This document shows positions 1-5,986 of a stretch of DNA of 12,007 nucleotides, piece by piece. Both the position numbers and the translations under genes were made by a program. The notes under the pieces were generated by a model. That model ran no database searches. It worked only from the letters and a program-made list of their open reading frames with translations, and was not told the DNA's origin. The stretch is from NCBI GenBank assembly GCA_030628905.1, contig DAOVQB010000139.1, forward strand, positions 1-12,007, read 5' to 3'. Within the stretch, counting starts at the first letter, position 1, and each line of letters opens with the position of its first letter. This DNA is from DAOVQB01 sp023128935 (lineage in GTDB: Bacteria; Eisenbacteria; RBG-16-71-46; CAIMUX01; WJJG01).

Positions 1-249
1 GGTAATGGACTTGACGCCATCGAGCATCGCCACACAGCGGCCTTCCAGCTGTCCCCAGAAGACTTCTTGTTTCGCATTCATTTATAGGGTGATCGGCGTG
101 TGCCACTCGCCCGAGGCATCGACGACCCGCAGACGCTCGTGATGGTAGTCATAATGCCAGAGTGCGTGGTTGTGCGTGGCCTCGAACGAGCGCACCTCGC
201 GCTTCTCGAGCCGTTCGATAGCCCGTATCCGGCCCGCGGTTGGCACTGA
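1..249 (-). pseudogene. DDE transposase remnant (IS481-like/ISNCY-like), internally deleted
   Basis: The minus-strand translation from about 249 to 82 gives RIRAIERLEKREVRSFEA, then THNHALWHYDYHHERLRVVD and GEWHTPITL, followed by a stop. This resembles the start of the DDE catalytic core in transposases whose usual text is FEATHxHALWHxDFH. The text then resumes at 81 with NAKQEVFWGQLEGRC and runs off the window edge; in the family that segment sits near the third catalytic acidic residue, more than 100 residues further on. The middle of the core is therefore missing and the gene cannot be active. Seen: both segments and the stop between them. Inferred: the deletion, from memory of the family. 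Its 5' part is fused to an unrelated frame (next entry). Confidence 0.6.
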
Positions 250-577
250 AGCCCACTGAGCGCTGCTGGCGAAGTGTGGTCACCACCAGGATCACCGCGG
301 TCCAGTAGACGCGCCGTCCCAGAAACAAGCAGGAGGGCGGCAACTGGCGCCGGCGACAAGTCATCTCGCGCAGCAGGGGAATGTCTTGGTCCGCGGGACA
401 GCGATTGCACTGCTTCTCACCCCCGCGATAGGCCAGAACCTTCGCGGCGTGGCTGAAAAGACCTGTGCCATCGCGGCTGGGGCCAGCGGAGCGTCCTACC
501 TGTCGGCAGCCTTGGGATGCTGACCTTGCAGGGCCTTCGGAAGTGTCGCGAACCGCTACAACGGCCAGGCTGCGCAC
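250..577 (-). pseudogene. Fragment of an accessory ORF that often precedes such DDE transposases
   Basis: One minus-strand frame is open from 577 into the transposase remnant. Only its central part (about 262-370) looks familiar: TCRRRQLPPSCLFLGRRVYW followed by a hydrophobic stretch. It recalls the zinc-ribbon/HTH-like protein with a CRRR..PPS.RFLGRRVY motif that accompanies this transposase type. The cysteine pair CNRC just before it fits a metal-binding knuckle. The N-terminal 40 residues look like non-coding translation. Probably a decayed piece of the same insertion sequence, joined by deletion to the transposase fragment. The family assignment is tentative. Confidence 0.3.
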
Positions 578-626
578 ACCTTGAGATGTCGCGGCTCAGA
601 CAGCGGTGGGGTCTGCGGCAGGCGGA

Positions 627-908
627 TCAACAGGATCCGTTTGGAACGGGGAGAAATGCGCCGAAAAATAGTGTCTGCCTTGCAGATCCCCGATAATTCC
701 CCGGACGACGTCGTACTCGCGCTGCGATGTCGTCTGGGAACATCATCCAGTCAGACTGAGTTCCCATTTCAATGCAGAGCAAGTCGTACCGGTCCTTGTA
801 TGAGGGCTGAGTCCTCTTCAGCTTTTCATATTGGTTCTTAGCGCCAGGACCAACAACGTAGAACTCCTCCCATTGAAAATCCTCTTGATTGGCAGTCTCT
901 CTTCTCAC
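627..908 (-). CDS. Small cassette protein of unknown function, C-terminus probably replaced
   Basis: A 93-residue protein that starts in a 4-nt ATGA overlap with the stop of the preceding gene, so the two are translationally coupled. The N-terminal 65 residues are charged and soluble, with no membrane segment or signal peptide. I do not recognise a domain. The last 20-25 residues read as fused insertion-sequence DNA, so the original C-terminus and the cassette's own attC seem to have been lost to the remnant at 1-675. Function unknown; the tight coupling suggests it works with its upstream partner. Confidence 0.55.
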   Translation of the reverse strand: MRRETANQEDFQWEEFYVVGPGAKNQYEKLKRTQPSYKDRYDLLCIEMGTQSDWMMFPDDIAARVRRRPGNYRGSARQTLFFGAFLPVPNGSC

Positions 909-1357
909 AGGAACCTCACGTTGAATGGGTCATTGTTCTCTGGGTCGTCATATCTTTCCATTGCGGCAAGCCAGTCGCCTATACATTCCTTGATTTCGTC
1001 CTTCATTGAGTCCAGCCTATCGTTTTCAAGCAGCCCCTTCTCATGCATGAAGGCGTAGAACTTCTTCAGGCTCGCAGCATAGCCCTTTACGGCGCGCTTG
1101 CTTGCCCAGAGCGCTTTTCTGATGAACCAATAACCAAGAAACATCCCAATTTCGCCTGCGCCGTCTCTTGCCGCAATCGCATCCGAGTACAAGAGAAACT
1201 CATTGATATAGAAGCGCGCACTGGAAACGTGATTCTCTATCGTCTTGGGACTCAGCCCCTTCTCCGTGAGCCAATCCTCGAAGTCAGCCAACAGTATCTC
1301 GTTGGCAGCACGGATTCTGCGACATGCGATTTCGTATTCTTTATGCTCGTCAGGCAT
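905..1357 (-). CDS. Recombinase-like protein with only the SAM-like DNA-binding domain
   Basis: This 150-residue protein resembles the N-terminal core-binding (SAM-like) domain of tyrosine recombinases: residues 25-55 carry FEDWLTEKGLSPKTIENHVS, and residues 90-120 carry a second helical block ending KKFYAFMHEKGLL. It ends at 150 residues with no catalytic R-H-R-Y domain, so it cannot cut DNA as a recombinase; binding to DNA or to a partner is the likely role. The start at 1357 has AGGA 5 nt upstream and lies only 12 nt from the attC core, the usual position of a promoterless cassette gene. It overlaps the next gene by ATGA. Confidence 0.7.
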   Translation of the reverse strand: MPDEHKEYEIACRRIRAANEILLADFEDWLTEKGLSPKTIENHVSSARFYINEFLLYSDAIAARDGAGEIGMFLGYWFIRKALWASKRAVKGYAASLKKFYAFMHEKGLLENDRLDSMKDEIKECIGDWLAAMERYDDPENNDPFNVRFL

Positions 1358-1369
1358 TGTTCCTCAGCG

Positions 1370-1493
1370 GTCCAACGTTATGTTGAGCTGCGGGGGCAGG
1401 CCGCCCGCCAGGGCGGCCACGGCGCGGGCCTGGCGCAAGCCAGGCGCAAGCCAGGCTCGTGACGGGTGACCCCGGCTGCTCAAACACTTAGTT
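1370..1493 (-). other. attC: attC recombination site of the hicAB cassette, cut at its R'' box
   Basis: Minus-strand R' is GTTGGAC (1370-1376), a perfect GTTRRRY box. L' GCTCAACA pairs with L'' TGTTTGAGC, which has one extra T; that unpaired base fixes the orientation. The GC-rich centre contains an 11-bp tandem duplication, GCAAGCCAGGC twice. The site is nearly identical to attC 4897-5012 up to TTAGTT on the plus strand; there the sequence switches to the left end of IS91-like element 1. The missing rest of R'' is probably GTTCGGC at 3492-3498, six bases after the hicB stop. Confidence 0.75.
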
Positions 1494-1536
1494 CAAGTAA
1501 GCCGCTTCGCGGCAGCGAACCCCCGATAAAATAGAT

Positions 1537-1605
1537 GATACTCCTCCCGAGACCCTGAGTTTTCACGCTCAGGCATTTGTACCACCAAACGACAGGAGGA
1601 GTATC
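1537..1605 (+). promoter_or_regulatory. Leader hairpin that buries the ribosome binding site of recombinase 1
   Basis: GATACTCCTCC (1537-1547) is perfectly complementary to GGAGGAGTATC (1595-1605), and the second arm is the Shine-Dalgarno sequence directly before the ATG at 1606. Inside it is a second perfect hairpin, CCTGAG (1554-1559) with CTCAGG (1568-1573). If it forms in RNA it would hide the ribosome binding site and lower translation. The same arrangement occurs before the recombinase of element 2. Confidence 0.6.
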
Positions 1606-2091
1606 ATGTCCAACCTTCGTGAACGGATGATGAACGACATGCAGCTGCATGGCTTCGCAGAACGCACCCACCACGCCTATGTCAGAACCGTCAGGCAGCT
1701 GCAGCAGTTCTATAACCTATCCCCGGAAAGAATTCCAGAGGAACAACTCCGAGACTATTTCATCCACCGCAAGAACATCTCCCACTGGTCTCCAAGCACC
1801 ATGAGGATCGCCTACAGCGGGATCAAGTTCTTCTACACCTATACCCTCAAACGAGACTGGGGCATCCTGATGCTGGTCCGCGCTGAGACCGAACATAAAC
1901 TCCCGACAGTGCTGACCATCGACGAGGTCCGTCTGATCCTGCATGCCGTGAACGCCCCACACAACAAGGCCTACCTGACCCTGGTCTACTCCTGCGGTCT
2001 GCGCCTGCAAGAGGCTCTCCACCTACAGGTTTCTGATGTCGACGGCAACCGCATGCGGATCAATCGCCTGATGAGCGGGGTGCAGTCATGA
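1606..2091 (+). pseudogene. Tyrosine recombinase of IS91-like element 1, catalytic region deleted
   Basis: The 161 residues contain the SAM-like core-binding domain (about 5-80) and the start of the catalytic domain, including the first active-site arginine in SCGLRLQEALHLQ (about residue 130). After DGNRMRI (about residue 150) it jumps to NRLMSG, which looks like the natural C-terminus. The lysine, HxxR, second histidine and tyrosine nucleophile are absent. Compared with the 293-residue homologue in element 2, about 130 residues are missing. The frame is kept and the ATGA overlap with the transposase gene is intact, so this is an in-frame internal deletion. It should be inactive as a recombinase. 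Confidence 0.75.
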
Positions 2092-3175
2092 GCGCCATAC
2101 AATCGATCTTTCAGCGCTACGCAGGGCAATACCTCGAGCGCTACGGCCATGCCATGCCCGCTATTCACCGCAAGGTCATCCACGCCATCGACAGCTGCCG
2201 AAGTGGTGACTTCGGCTCCCATCTCTACAAATGCCAAGCGTGTGGACTTGTCCACATGGTGCCGTGCTCGTGTGGCAATCGCCATTGTCCAACCTGTCAG
2301 AACGAAAAGCCTCGCTGTGGCTGAGTAAACAGATGCGCAACCTGCTGCCATGTCCTTACTTCATGATCACCTTCACCGTGCCGCAAGAGCTTCGCGGATT
2401 CATCAGATCGAATCAGAGAATCGCCTATGGAGCTATGTTCGATGCCGCTGCTGGAGCGTTGAGAAAGCTCGCGCGTGACCAGCGCTTCGTCGGCGCGGAT
2501 CAGATCGGCTTCTTCGGCGTTCTGCACACCTGGGGACGCATGCTGAACTACCATCCCCATATCCATTTCATCGTGCCCGCAGGGGGACTGTCCAAAGACA
2601 GGAAACAATGGCTACGCTCGAGACCGGACTTCTTCATCCGGGTCGAGCCGCTCTCAGAAGTATACCGGGCCAAGTTCCGTGATGCCATGAAAGGAGCCGG
2701 TCTGTTCCAGGAGATAGACCCGCGCGTCTGGCAGAAGGCATGGAACGTGAACTCCCAGGCAGTCGGTGATGGCAAACACTCGTTGAAATATCTGGCGCCA
2801 TACGTGTTCCGCGTCGCCATCGCCAATAGTCGCATCGTCGACTTCGACAATGATCAGGTCACCTTCCGGTATCGTAAATCCGGCAGAAATCGGTGGCGCA
2901 CGATATCGATGGACGCCATGGAGTTCATCCGCCGTTTTCTGCAGCATGTGTTGCCCACCGGCCTGATGAAGATCCGCCATTACGGCTTTCTGAGCGGTAG
3001 TGCGAAAACGCCCGCGCAGAGAATCCGGGAGCTGATCTGTGTGCTGTATGAGATTATCGCGGATCTGGTTGCTCCGGCGGCGACACCGGAGCGCGGACGG
3101 ACGCTGAAGTGTCGCAAGTGTGGTCGGCGGCTGCGCTGGCTGATGTTTTGTCCGCCCACTATACGAGGGGGCTAA
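2088..3175 (+). pseudogene. IS91-family HUH transposase, single-base frameshift
   Basis: This begins in frame 2088 with an N-terminal zinc knuckle (CQACG ... CGNRHCPTCQ, about residues 48-72). It hits a TGA after CQNEKPRCG, while homologous text continues in another frame as ASLWLSKQMRNLLPCPYFM to the stop at 3175. Adding one G at about 2309 restores a 362-residue protein. Further features are the HUH motif in HPHIHFIVPAGG, the tyrosine region YLAPYVFRVAIANSR, and a C-terminal CRKCGRRLRW knuckle. The family moves by rolling-circle transposition. A real mutation, an assembly error and a -1 ribosomal frameshift cannot be told apart here, but no classic slippery heptamer is present. Confidence 0.85.
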
Positions 3176-3182
3176 ATCGCTT

Positions 3183-3210
3183 AGATCTCGAGGCGCGAGA
3201 TTTGTTTCTT
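3183..3210 (+). terminator. Rho-independent terminator after transposase 1
   Basis: Stem ATCTCG (3185-3190) with CGAGAT (3196-3201), loop AGGCG, followed by TTGTTTCTT. It starts about 8 nt after the transposase stop and would end the recombinase-transposase transcript. Confidence 0.5.
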
Positions 3211-3451
3211 GATGAATAGCGGTGCGTATTGTGTATCCTGTGCTACAAGGTGTGTATGTGTATCGGTCTGTCTGCTGGTCTCGCTTTTCCGTCCGCTCTT
3301 GAAGATCGACGGTGTTGTCATGTTCGTTGGTCGGTCGAAACCCGGGCCACTACGGTTTCTGGACGGCCTTACTTCGCCCTGATTCCTTGATGCCGACCCC
3401 TGGTCTCCTGAACCATTTCCCCTATGTCGATTGCCGGGCTTCTTGAACTAG

Positions 3452-3485
3452 GGATTAGAACGTCAGCTTCGTGACGATCCAATCC
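3452..3485 (+). repeat. Right-end hairpin of IS91-like element 1
   Basis: GGATT (3452-3456) pairs with AATCC (3481-3485). Inside, CGTCA (3461-3465) pairs with TGACG (3472-3476) around GCTTCG. The text after it, AATCCTTATCC then GTTCGGC, matches the end of element 2 (CAATCCTCTAC then GTTAGCC). Hairpins near the terminus next to GTTC fit the oriIS end of IS91 elements. Confidence 0.5.
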
Positions 3486-3504
3486 TTATCCGTTCGGCGT
3501 CCCT

Positions 3505-3828
3505 CTACTTCACGGTTCTACGCAGAACCTCTTGAAGCCAAGCATTCAGGCTCTTGTCAGCGAGCTTTGCCCTGGTGGCGATGGTTTTGTGCAGTGATGG
3601 ATCGATGCGGACGACGAAACGTCCTGAATATGGCTTCTCAGGAAGCTCGTTTCGCTGCGCGCAGAAGTCGAGATAGTCATCAACCGATTCATGCAAGGCC
3701 TTACGGAGCTTGGCCACTGTCTTGCCTTGGAAGGTAATGACATCGCGCAGATTCAGGACCTCCCCATGGAAGATCCCTGCTTCGTCGTCGAATTCGACCT
3801 TAGCAACGTAACCCTTGTACTCCATCAT
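3505..3828 (-). CDS. hicB: HicB-family antitoxin
   Basis: 107 residues. The N-terminal half (MEYKGYVAKVEFDDEAGIFH ... VLNLRDVITFQGKTV) is the partly degraded RNase-H-like HicB fold. The C-terminal part (FVVRIDPSLHKTIATRAKLA ... SLNAWLQEVLRR) is a ribbon-helix-helix DNA-binding domain. It neutralises HicA and represses the operon. It starts 2 nt after the hicA stop; ATG 3828 or the next codon ATG 3825 would both serve. The stop lies 6 nt from GTTCGGC (3492-3498), read as the R'' box of this cassette's attC, now separated from the rest by IS91-like element 1. Confidence 0.9.
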   Translation of the reverse strand: MMEYKGYVAKVEFDDEAGIFHGEVLNLRDVITFQGKTVAKLRKALHESVDDYLDFCAQRNELPEKPYSGRFVVRIDPSLHKTIATRAKLADKSLNAWLQEVLRRTVK

Positions 3829-3830
3829 AA

Positions 3831-4079
3831 TTACACACCTGCCTCGATCAAGAACCTACGTATAGACCTGACCATTCCCTTGTCCGTTTCCTTGCCAGGG
3901 TGAGGACGATGAAACACTGCACGAACACCCTTAAGAGCGACGCGTACTCTTGATCCCCCCCCCTCAGATACCTCGGCTCCAATGGCTGAGAGGAGAGCTT
4001 CAATATCACGCCACGGGATGTCGGATCTCTCTGGAGTTTCAAAGATCCGCTCCAGGGTCCGCTGGTGCTTTCGTGCCAT
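3831..4079 (-). CDS. hicA: HicA-family mRNA interferase toxin
   Basis: 82 residues, typical of the longer HicA subgroup: KHQRTLERIFETPERSDIPW, DIEALLSAIGAEV, then RVRVALKGVRAVFHRPHP and a C-terminal RSIRRFLIEAGV. HicA has a double-stranded-RNA-binding-like fold and cleaves mRNA. The canonical Gly-Ser-His is Gly-Ser-Arg here (residues 42-44); the histidines at 57 and 60 remain. The toxin gene comes first, as usual for hicAB. The start at 4079 is 6 nt from a strong -10 box with no ribosome binding site, so the transcript may be leaderless. Confidence 0.9.
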   Translation of the reverse strand: MARKHQRTLERIFETPERSDIPWRDIEALLSAIGAEVSEGGGSRVRVALKGVRAVFHRPHPGKETDKGMVRSIRRFLIEAGV

Positions 4080-4085
4080 GCCTAT

Positions 4086-4113
4086 ATGATATCAAATAAC
4101 GATATCATGTCAA
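4086..4113 (-). promoter_or_regulatory. hicAB promoter with embedded operator
   Basis: On the minus strand: -35 TTGACA (4113-4108), 16-nt spacer, -10 TATCAT (4091-4086), then 6 nt to the hicA ATG. A perfect inverted repeat, ATGATATC (4086-4093) and GATATCAT (4101-4108) seven bases apart, covers the spacer and the -10; it is the likely HicB or HicAB binding site. Confidence 0.7.
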
Positions 4114-4140
4114 GTGCCTCTGTAGGTCTCGCTTCTTGAT

Positions 4141-4197
4141 GCCGAACGCACGGCTCACCGGTGAGCGAAGCGAATCCGGTGCAGCCGATTGTTGGAT
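4141..4197 (-). other. attC: attC recombination site of the higBA cassette
   Basis: A compact 57-bp site. Minus-strand R'' is ATCCAAC (4197-4191), a perfect RYYYAAC, and R' is GTTCGGC (4147-4141). L'' CGGCTGCACCGG pairs with L' CCGGTGAGCCG, leaving one extra G in L'', which sets the minus orientation. It begins 23 nt after the higA stop. Confidence 0.75.
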
Positions 4198-4220
4198 GAC
4201 CCGTCGCCGAGCTATCCGGG

Positions 4221-4526
4221 TCAGCAAGCCTTCCGATACCGACCCACTTCCTTCTCAAGGCGGTTTCCCAAGCGATCCGACTCGACATCAAGCTCATAAT
4301 CCATCTGGAGCCCGAGCCAGAACTTGGGCGACATCTTGAAGTAGCACGCCAAACGAAGCGCTGTATCCGCGGTGAGGGCACGCTTGCCGAGTACGATCTC
4401 GTTGATGCGACGGGGGGAGACATGTATGTCGCGTGCAAGCTGGTTCTGGCTAAGTTCCATAGGCTTGAGGAATTCCTCAAGGAGGATCTCCCCAGGATGA
4501 ACTGGATCCAGTTTTCTCTTCGCCAT
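4221..4526 (-). CDS. higA: HigA-family antitoxin (XRE helix-turn-helix)
   Basis: About 101 residues. The N-terminal HPGEILLEEFLKPMELSQNQ leads into an HTH (QLARDIHVSPRRINEIVLGK) and the family tail RLACYFKMSPKFWLGLQMDY. It binds HigB and represses the operon. An upstream GTG at 4535 overlaps the toxin stop, but the ATG at 4526 has AAGGGG nine bases before it and fits the family start (MAKRKLDPVHPGE), so I chose 4526. The gene lies downstream of the toxin, the reverse of most TA operons but normal for higBA. Confidence 0.9.
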   Translation of the reverse strand: MAKRKLDPVHPGEILLEEFLKPMELSQNQLARDIHVSPRRINEIVLGKRALTADTALRLACYFKMSPKFWLGLQMDYELDVESDRLGNRLEKEVGRYRKAC

Positions 4527-4531
4527 CCGAA

Positions 4532-4819
4532 TCACCCCTTATGATAGTCGACGATCTTGACGTCATGGGCATCCCCTCGTTCCCAACGGAAACTGATGCG
4601 CCATTGGTCGTTGATCCGAATACTGTGCTGACCTTGCCGATCGCCTTTCAGGGCCTCCAAGCGATTCGCCGGAGGCACGCGTAGGTCCTGGAGAGTCTCG
4701 GCGCGATTGAGCATTCTGAGCTTTCTCAGGGCAGCGCGTTGAATGTCTGGCGGAAGCCGCCGAACGGGTCGTCGGTTGAAGAGCGCTTCGGCATCCCGTG
4801 ACCTAAAGGACCGGATCAT
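4532..4819 (-). CDS. higB: HigB-family (RelE fold) ribosome-dependent mRNase toxin
   Basis: 95 residues. The start MIRSFRSRDAEALF, the middle RKLRMLNRAETLQDLRVPP and the end IRINDQWRISFRWERGDAHD then VKIVDYHKG match the HigB branch of RelE toxins, which cut mRNA on the ribosome. The basic and aromatic residues of the last third form the usual active surface. The ATG at 4819 is 6 nt from the -10 box and has no ribosome binding site, again suggesting a leaderless message. Confidence 0.9.
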   Translation of the reverse strand: MIRSFRSRDAEALFNRRPVRRLPPDIQRAALRKLRMLNRAETLQDLRVPPANRLEALKGDRQGQHSIRINDQWRISFRWERGDAHDVKIVDYHKG

Positions 4820-4825
4820 GCGAAC

Positions 4826-4854
4826 ATTCTATGACGGATAACGTTATAAGTCAA
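4826..4854 (-). promoter_or_regulatory. higBA promoter with palindromic operator
   Basis: Minus strand: -35 TTGACT (4854-4849), 17-nt spacer, -10 TAGAAT (4831-4826), 6 nt to the higB ATG. The spacer contains the perfect 10-bp palindrome ATAACGTTAT, a likely HigA site. Confidence 0.7.
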
Positions 4855-4896
4855 GTCCGAATTCCCTGGTATTTGCGCAGAGGTTCCTTTTGGGTC

Positions 4897-5012
4897 GTCC
4901 AACGTTGTGTTGAGCTGCGGGGGCAGGCCCGGCGGGGCCGGGCCACGGCGCGGGACTGGCGTAAGCCAGGCACGTGACGGGTGACCCCGACTGCTCAAAC
5001 ACTTAGTTAGCC
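4897..5012 (-). other. attC: attC recombination site of the vapBC cassette
   Basis: 116 bp. Minus-strand R'' is GGCTAAC (5012-5006) and R' is GTTGGAC (4903-4897). L'' TGTTTGAGC pairs with L' GCTCAACA with one extra T in L''. The vapC stop codon TAA lies inside R''. It is nearly identical to attC 1370-1493, differing mainly in the central GC-rich stem. Confidence 0.85.
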
Positions 5013-5399
5013 TGTCGTTCGCTGCGGCTTCCGCTTCCGGTAGTGAACGCCAGGCAGTCCCTTGAAGTCTGCATCCTGAGTCCACAACTCGGCCCCGAGG
5101 GTCGCGGCGGTGGCCAAGATGATGCTGTCAGCCATCGGCAGCTTCCGGTCCGTACTGATGCGTGCGGCCGTGAGGGCCAGGCTGGCGTCTAGGTCGACAA
5201 TTCGTCCTTGCTGCATCGCGGCCACAGCATGCAGCGCTGCCCCTTCGTCGCGTTGCTGGAGGATCCGCTTGAAGACCTCATACAACGTCAAGGACGGTAC
5301 GATTAGGTCCGCGGTCTTTTCGATGGCAGGAGCAAAGAACGCGGCATTGGGACCGTTGGCGAAGTACTCTAGCCAGGCGCTGGAGTCGATCACATTCAT
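5007..5399 (-). CDS. vapC: VapC-family PIN-domain RNase toxin
   Basis: 130 residues, the usual PIN-domain length. The metal-binding acidic residues are visible: D5 in MNVIDSSAWLEYF, E41 in LTLYEVFKRI, D91 in LPMADSIILATA, and D109/D111 in LWTQDADF. VapC toxins are Mg2+-dependent RNases, often cutting initiator tRNA or rRNA. It starts in an ATGA overlap with vapB, and its stop codon is embedded in the attC. Confidence 0.92.
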   Translation of the reverse strand: MNVIDSSAWLEYFANGPNAAFFAPAIEKTADLIVPSLTLYEVFKRILQQRDEGAALHAVAAMQQGRIVDLDASLALTAARISTDRKLPMADSIILATAATLGAELWTQDADFKGLPGVHYRKRKPQRTTG

Positions 5400-5602
5400 A
5401 CGCGGTCCCCTTCGCGATCAACGCTGGTATCGATACCCTTCAAGAACCCCCGCATCTGCTTCGTTGGGCGGACAGGGATGAGCACGATCCGGTCGCCCTG
5501 CACAACGACTTGAATCTTCTGCCCTGGCGATAGGCCCAGCTTTTCCCGGACTTCCTTTGGGATGACCACTTGGTACTTGGGTGAGACTGTTACGGCAGCC
5601 AT
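5396..5602 (-). CDS. vapB: VapB-family antitoxin (AbrB/MazE swapped-hairpin)
   Basis: 68 residues. VTVSPKYQVVIPKEVREKLG, then SPGQKIQVVVQGDRIVLIPV, is the AbrB-like DNA-binding fold. The C-terminal tail (RGFLKGIDTSVDREGDRV) is the likely VapC-binding strip. GGAGG lies 5 nt before the ATG. It overlaps vapC by ATGA, so toxin and antitoxin are co-translated. Confidence 0.92.
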   Translation of the reverse strand: MAAVTVSPKYQVVIPKEVREKLGLSPGQKIQVVVQGDRIVLIPVRPTKQMRGFLKGIDTSVDREGDRV

Positions 5603-5609
5603 GATTCCT

Positions 5610-5666
5610 CCATCGATAAGACTAGCGTACTACGACAATCGTATCGATGGGATGTTGGCTTGTCAA
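5610..5666 (-). promoter_or_regulatory. vapBC promoter and operator repeats
   Basis: Minus strand: -35 TTGACA (5666-5661), 17-nt spacer, -10 TACGAT (5643-5638), giving a leader of roughly 30 nt. An inverted repeat CCATCGAT (5610-5617) / ATCGATGG (5643-5650) and a smaller one, TACGA-CAA-TCGTA (5631-5643), overlap the -10 and start region and are candidate VapB sites. Confidence 0.7.
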
Positions 5667-5908
5667 TGCCTGCTGCCCGAAGATCACCATTGCCGTCCCA
5701 TTCAGAGCCGGCTTCGTTGGGCCTGGCAAGGTCTGAGGGGGGGCGCAGCCCCGAAAACTCTGCACGTCCTATTCAGGAGAGTCGCCAAATGGCCAAAGAT
5801 ACACCTGCCCATGAGTTCGCGCTCTCCGACATGGTAAGACCAATAACGATCGACGGTGGTGGCAGTTATTTGCCTCCCGGTGCGCGGCCATCATCCAATC
5901 GGGCTAAC
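5667..5908. other. Leader part of the vapBC cassette, no convincing gene
   Basis: About 240 bp between the vapBC promoter and the end of IS91-like element 2. It begins on the minus strand with the core box GTTAGCC (5908-5902). A plus-strand frame from ATG 5790 (AGGAGAG 9-10 nt upstream; start MAKDTPAHEFALSDMVRPIT) stays open to 5968, but its last third lies inside the terminal hairpin of element 2 and I recognise nothing in it. A small GC hairpin, GGGGC-GCA-GCCCC, lies near 5740-5755. Confidence 0.35.
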
Positions 5909-5914
5909 GTAGAG

Positions 5915-5986
5915 GATTGTATCCGGAGCGCGTCACCGAGAAGCTCTCATAGACATAAGGAGGCGTGAAGCGCTCCGGATACAATC
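5915..5986. repeat. 22-bp inverted repeat at the right end of element 2
   Basis: Arms 5915-5936 and 5965-5986 pair over 22 bp with a single mismatch around a 28-nt loop. GGCTAAC lies 6 nt outside one arm and GTTGGAC 1 nt outside the other, so the structure has attC-like core boxes. However, the stem has no extra unpaired base, and the text next to it matches the end of element 1. Best read as the oriIS-type terminal hairpin. Confidence 0.6.

Larger units (their letters stand above)
1..675 (-). mobile_element. Chimeric insertion-sequence remnant at the left edge
   Basis: This holds the two transposase-related fragments plus about 100 bp (578-675) with no convincing gene. The right boundary is inferred: the cassette gene at 627-908 has a natural-looking sequence down to about 690, then a tail (FFGAFLPVPNGSC) that looks like non-coding DNA. 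No terminal inverted repeat or target duplication could be confirmed because the left end is outside the window. Confidence 0.4.
1491..3491 (+). mobile_element. IS91-like element 1 (tyrosine recombinase + HUH transposase), degenerate
   Basis: About 2.0 kb. The left end has the short hairpin CCGCTTCGCGG (1503-1513), the same core as in element 2. Then come a structured leader, a recombinase gene with an internal deletion, and a frameshifted transposase gene overlapping it by ATGA. A terminator follows at 3183, then about 240 bp without a gene (3211-3451), and a right-end hairpin (3452-3485) followed by TTATCC and GTTCGGC. No target duplication is seen, as expected for rolling-circle IS91 transposition, whose known target is GTTC. 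Exact ends are inferred by comparing the two elements; the left end could lie anywhere in 1491-1498. Confidence 0.7.

Noticed and set aside
2300..2315. Programmed -1 frameshift as in IS3 elements
   Set aside because: No X XXY YYZ heptamer and no clear downstream stimulator; a one-base loss is simpler. Kept as a minor alternative in the frameshift finding.
2231..3175. Transposase starting at an internal ATG (2231)
   Set aside because: The first 25 residues are out-of-frame text; similarity begins at ASLWLSKQ and the true N-terminus lies in the frame from 2088.
1370..5012. Reading the attC sites as plus-strand sites (GTCCAAC as R'')
   Set aside because: The extra unpaired base lies in the arm at the high-coordinate end, which is L'' by convention, and the cassette genes end at that side. 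The minus orientation explains both.
5790..5968. Plus-strand 59-codon frame with a ribosome binding site
   Set aside because: Its last third lies in the terminal hairpin of IS91-like element 2, and no family is recognisable. Kept only as a remark.
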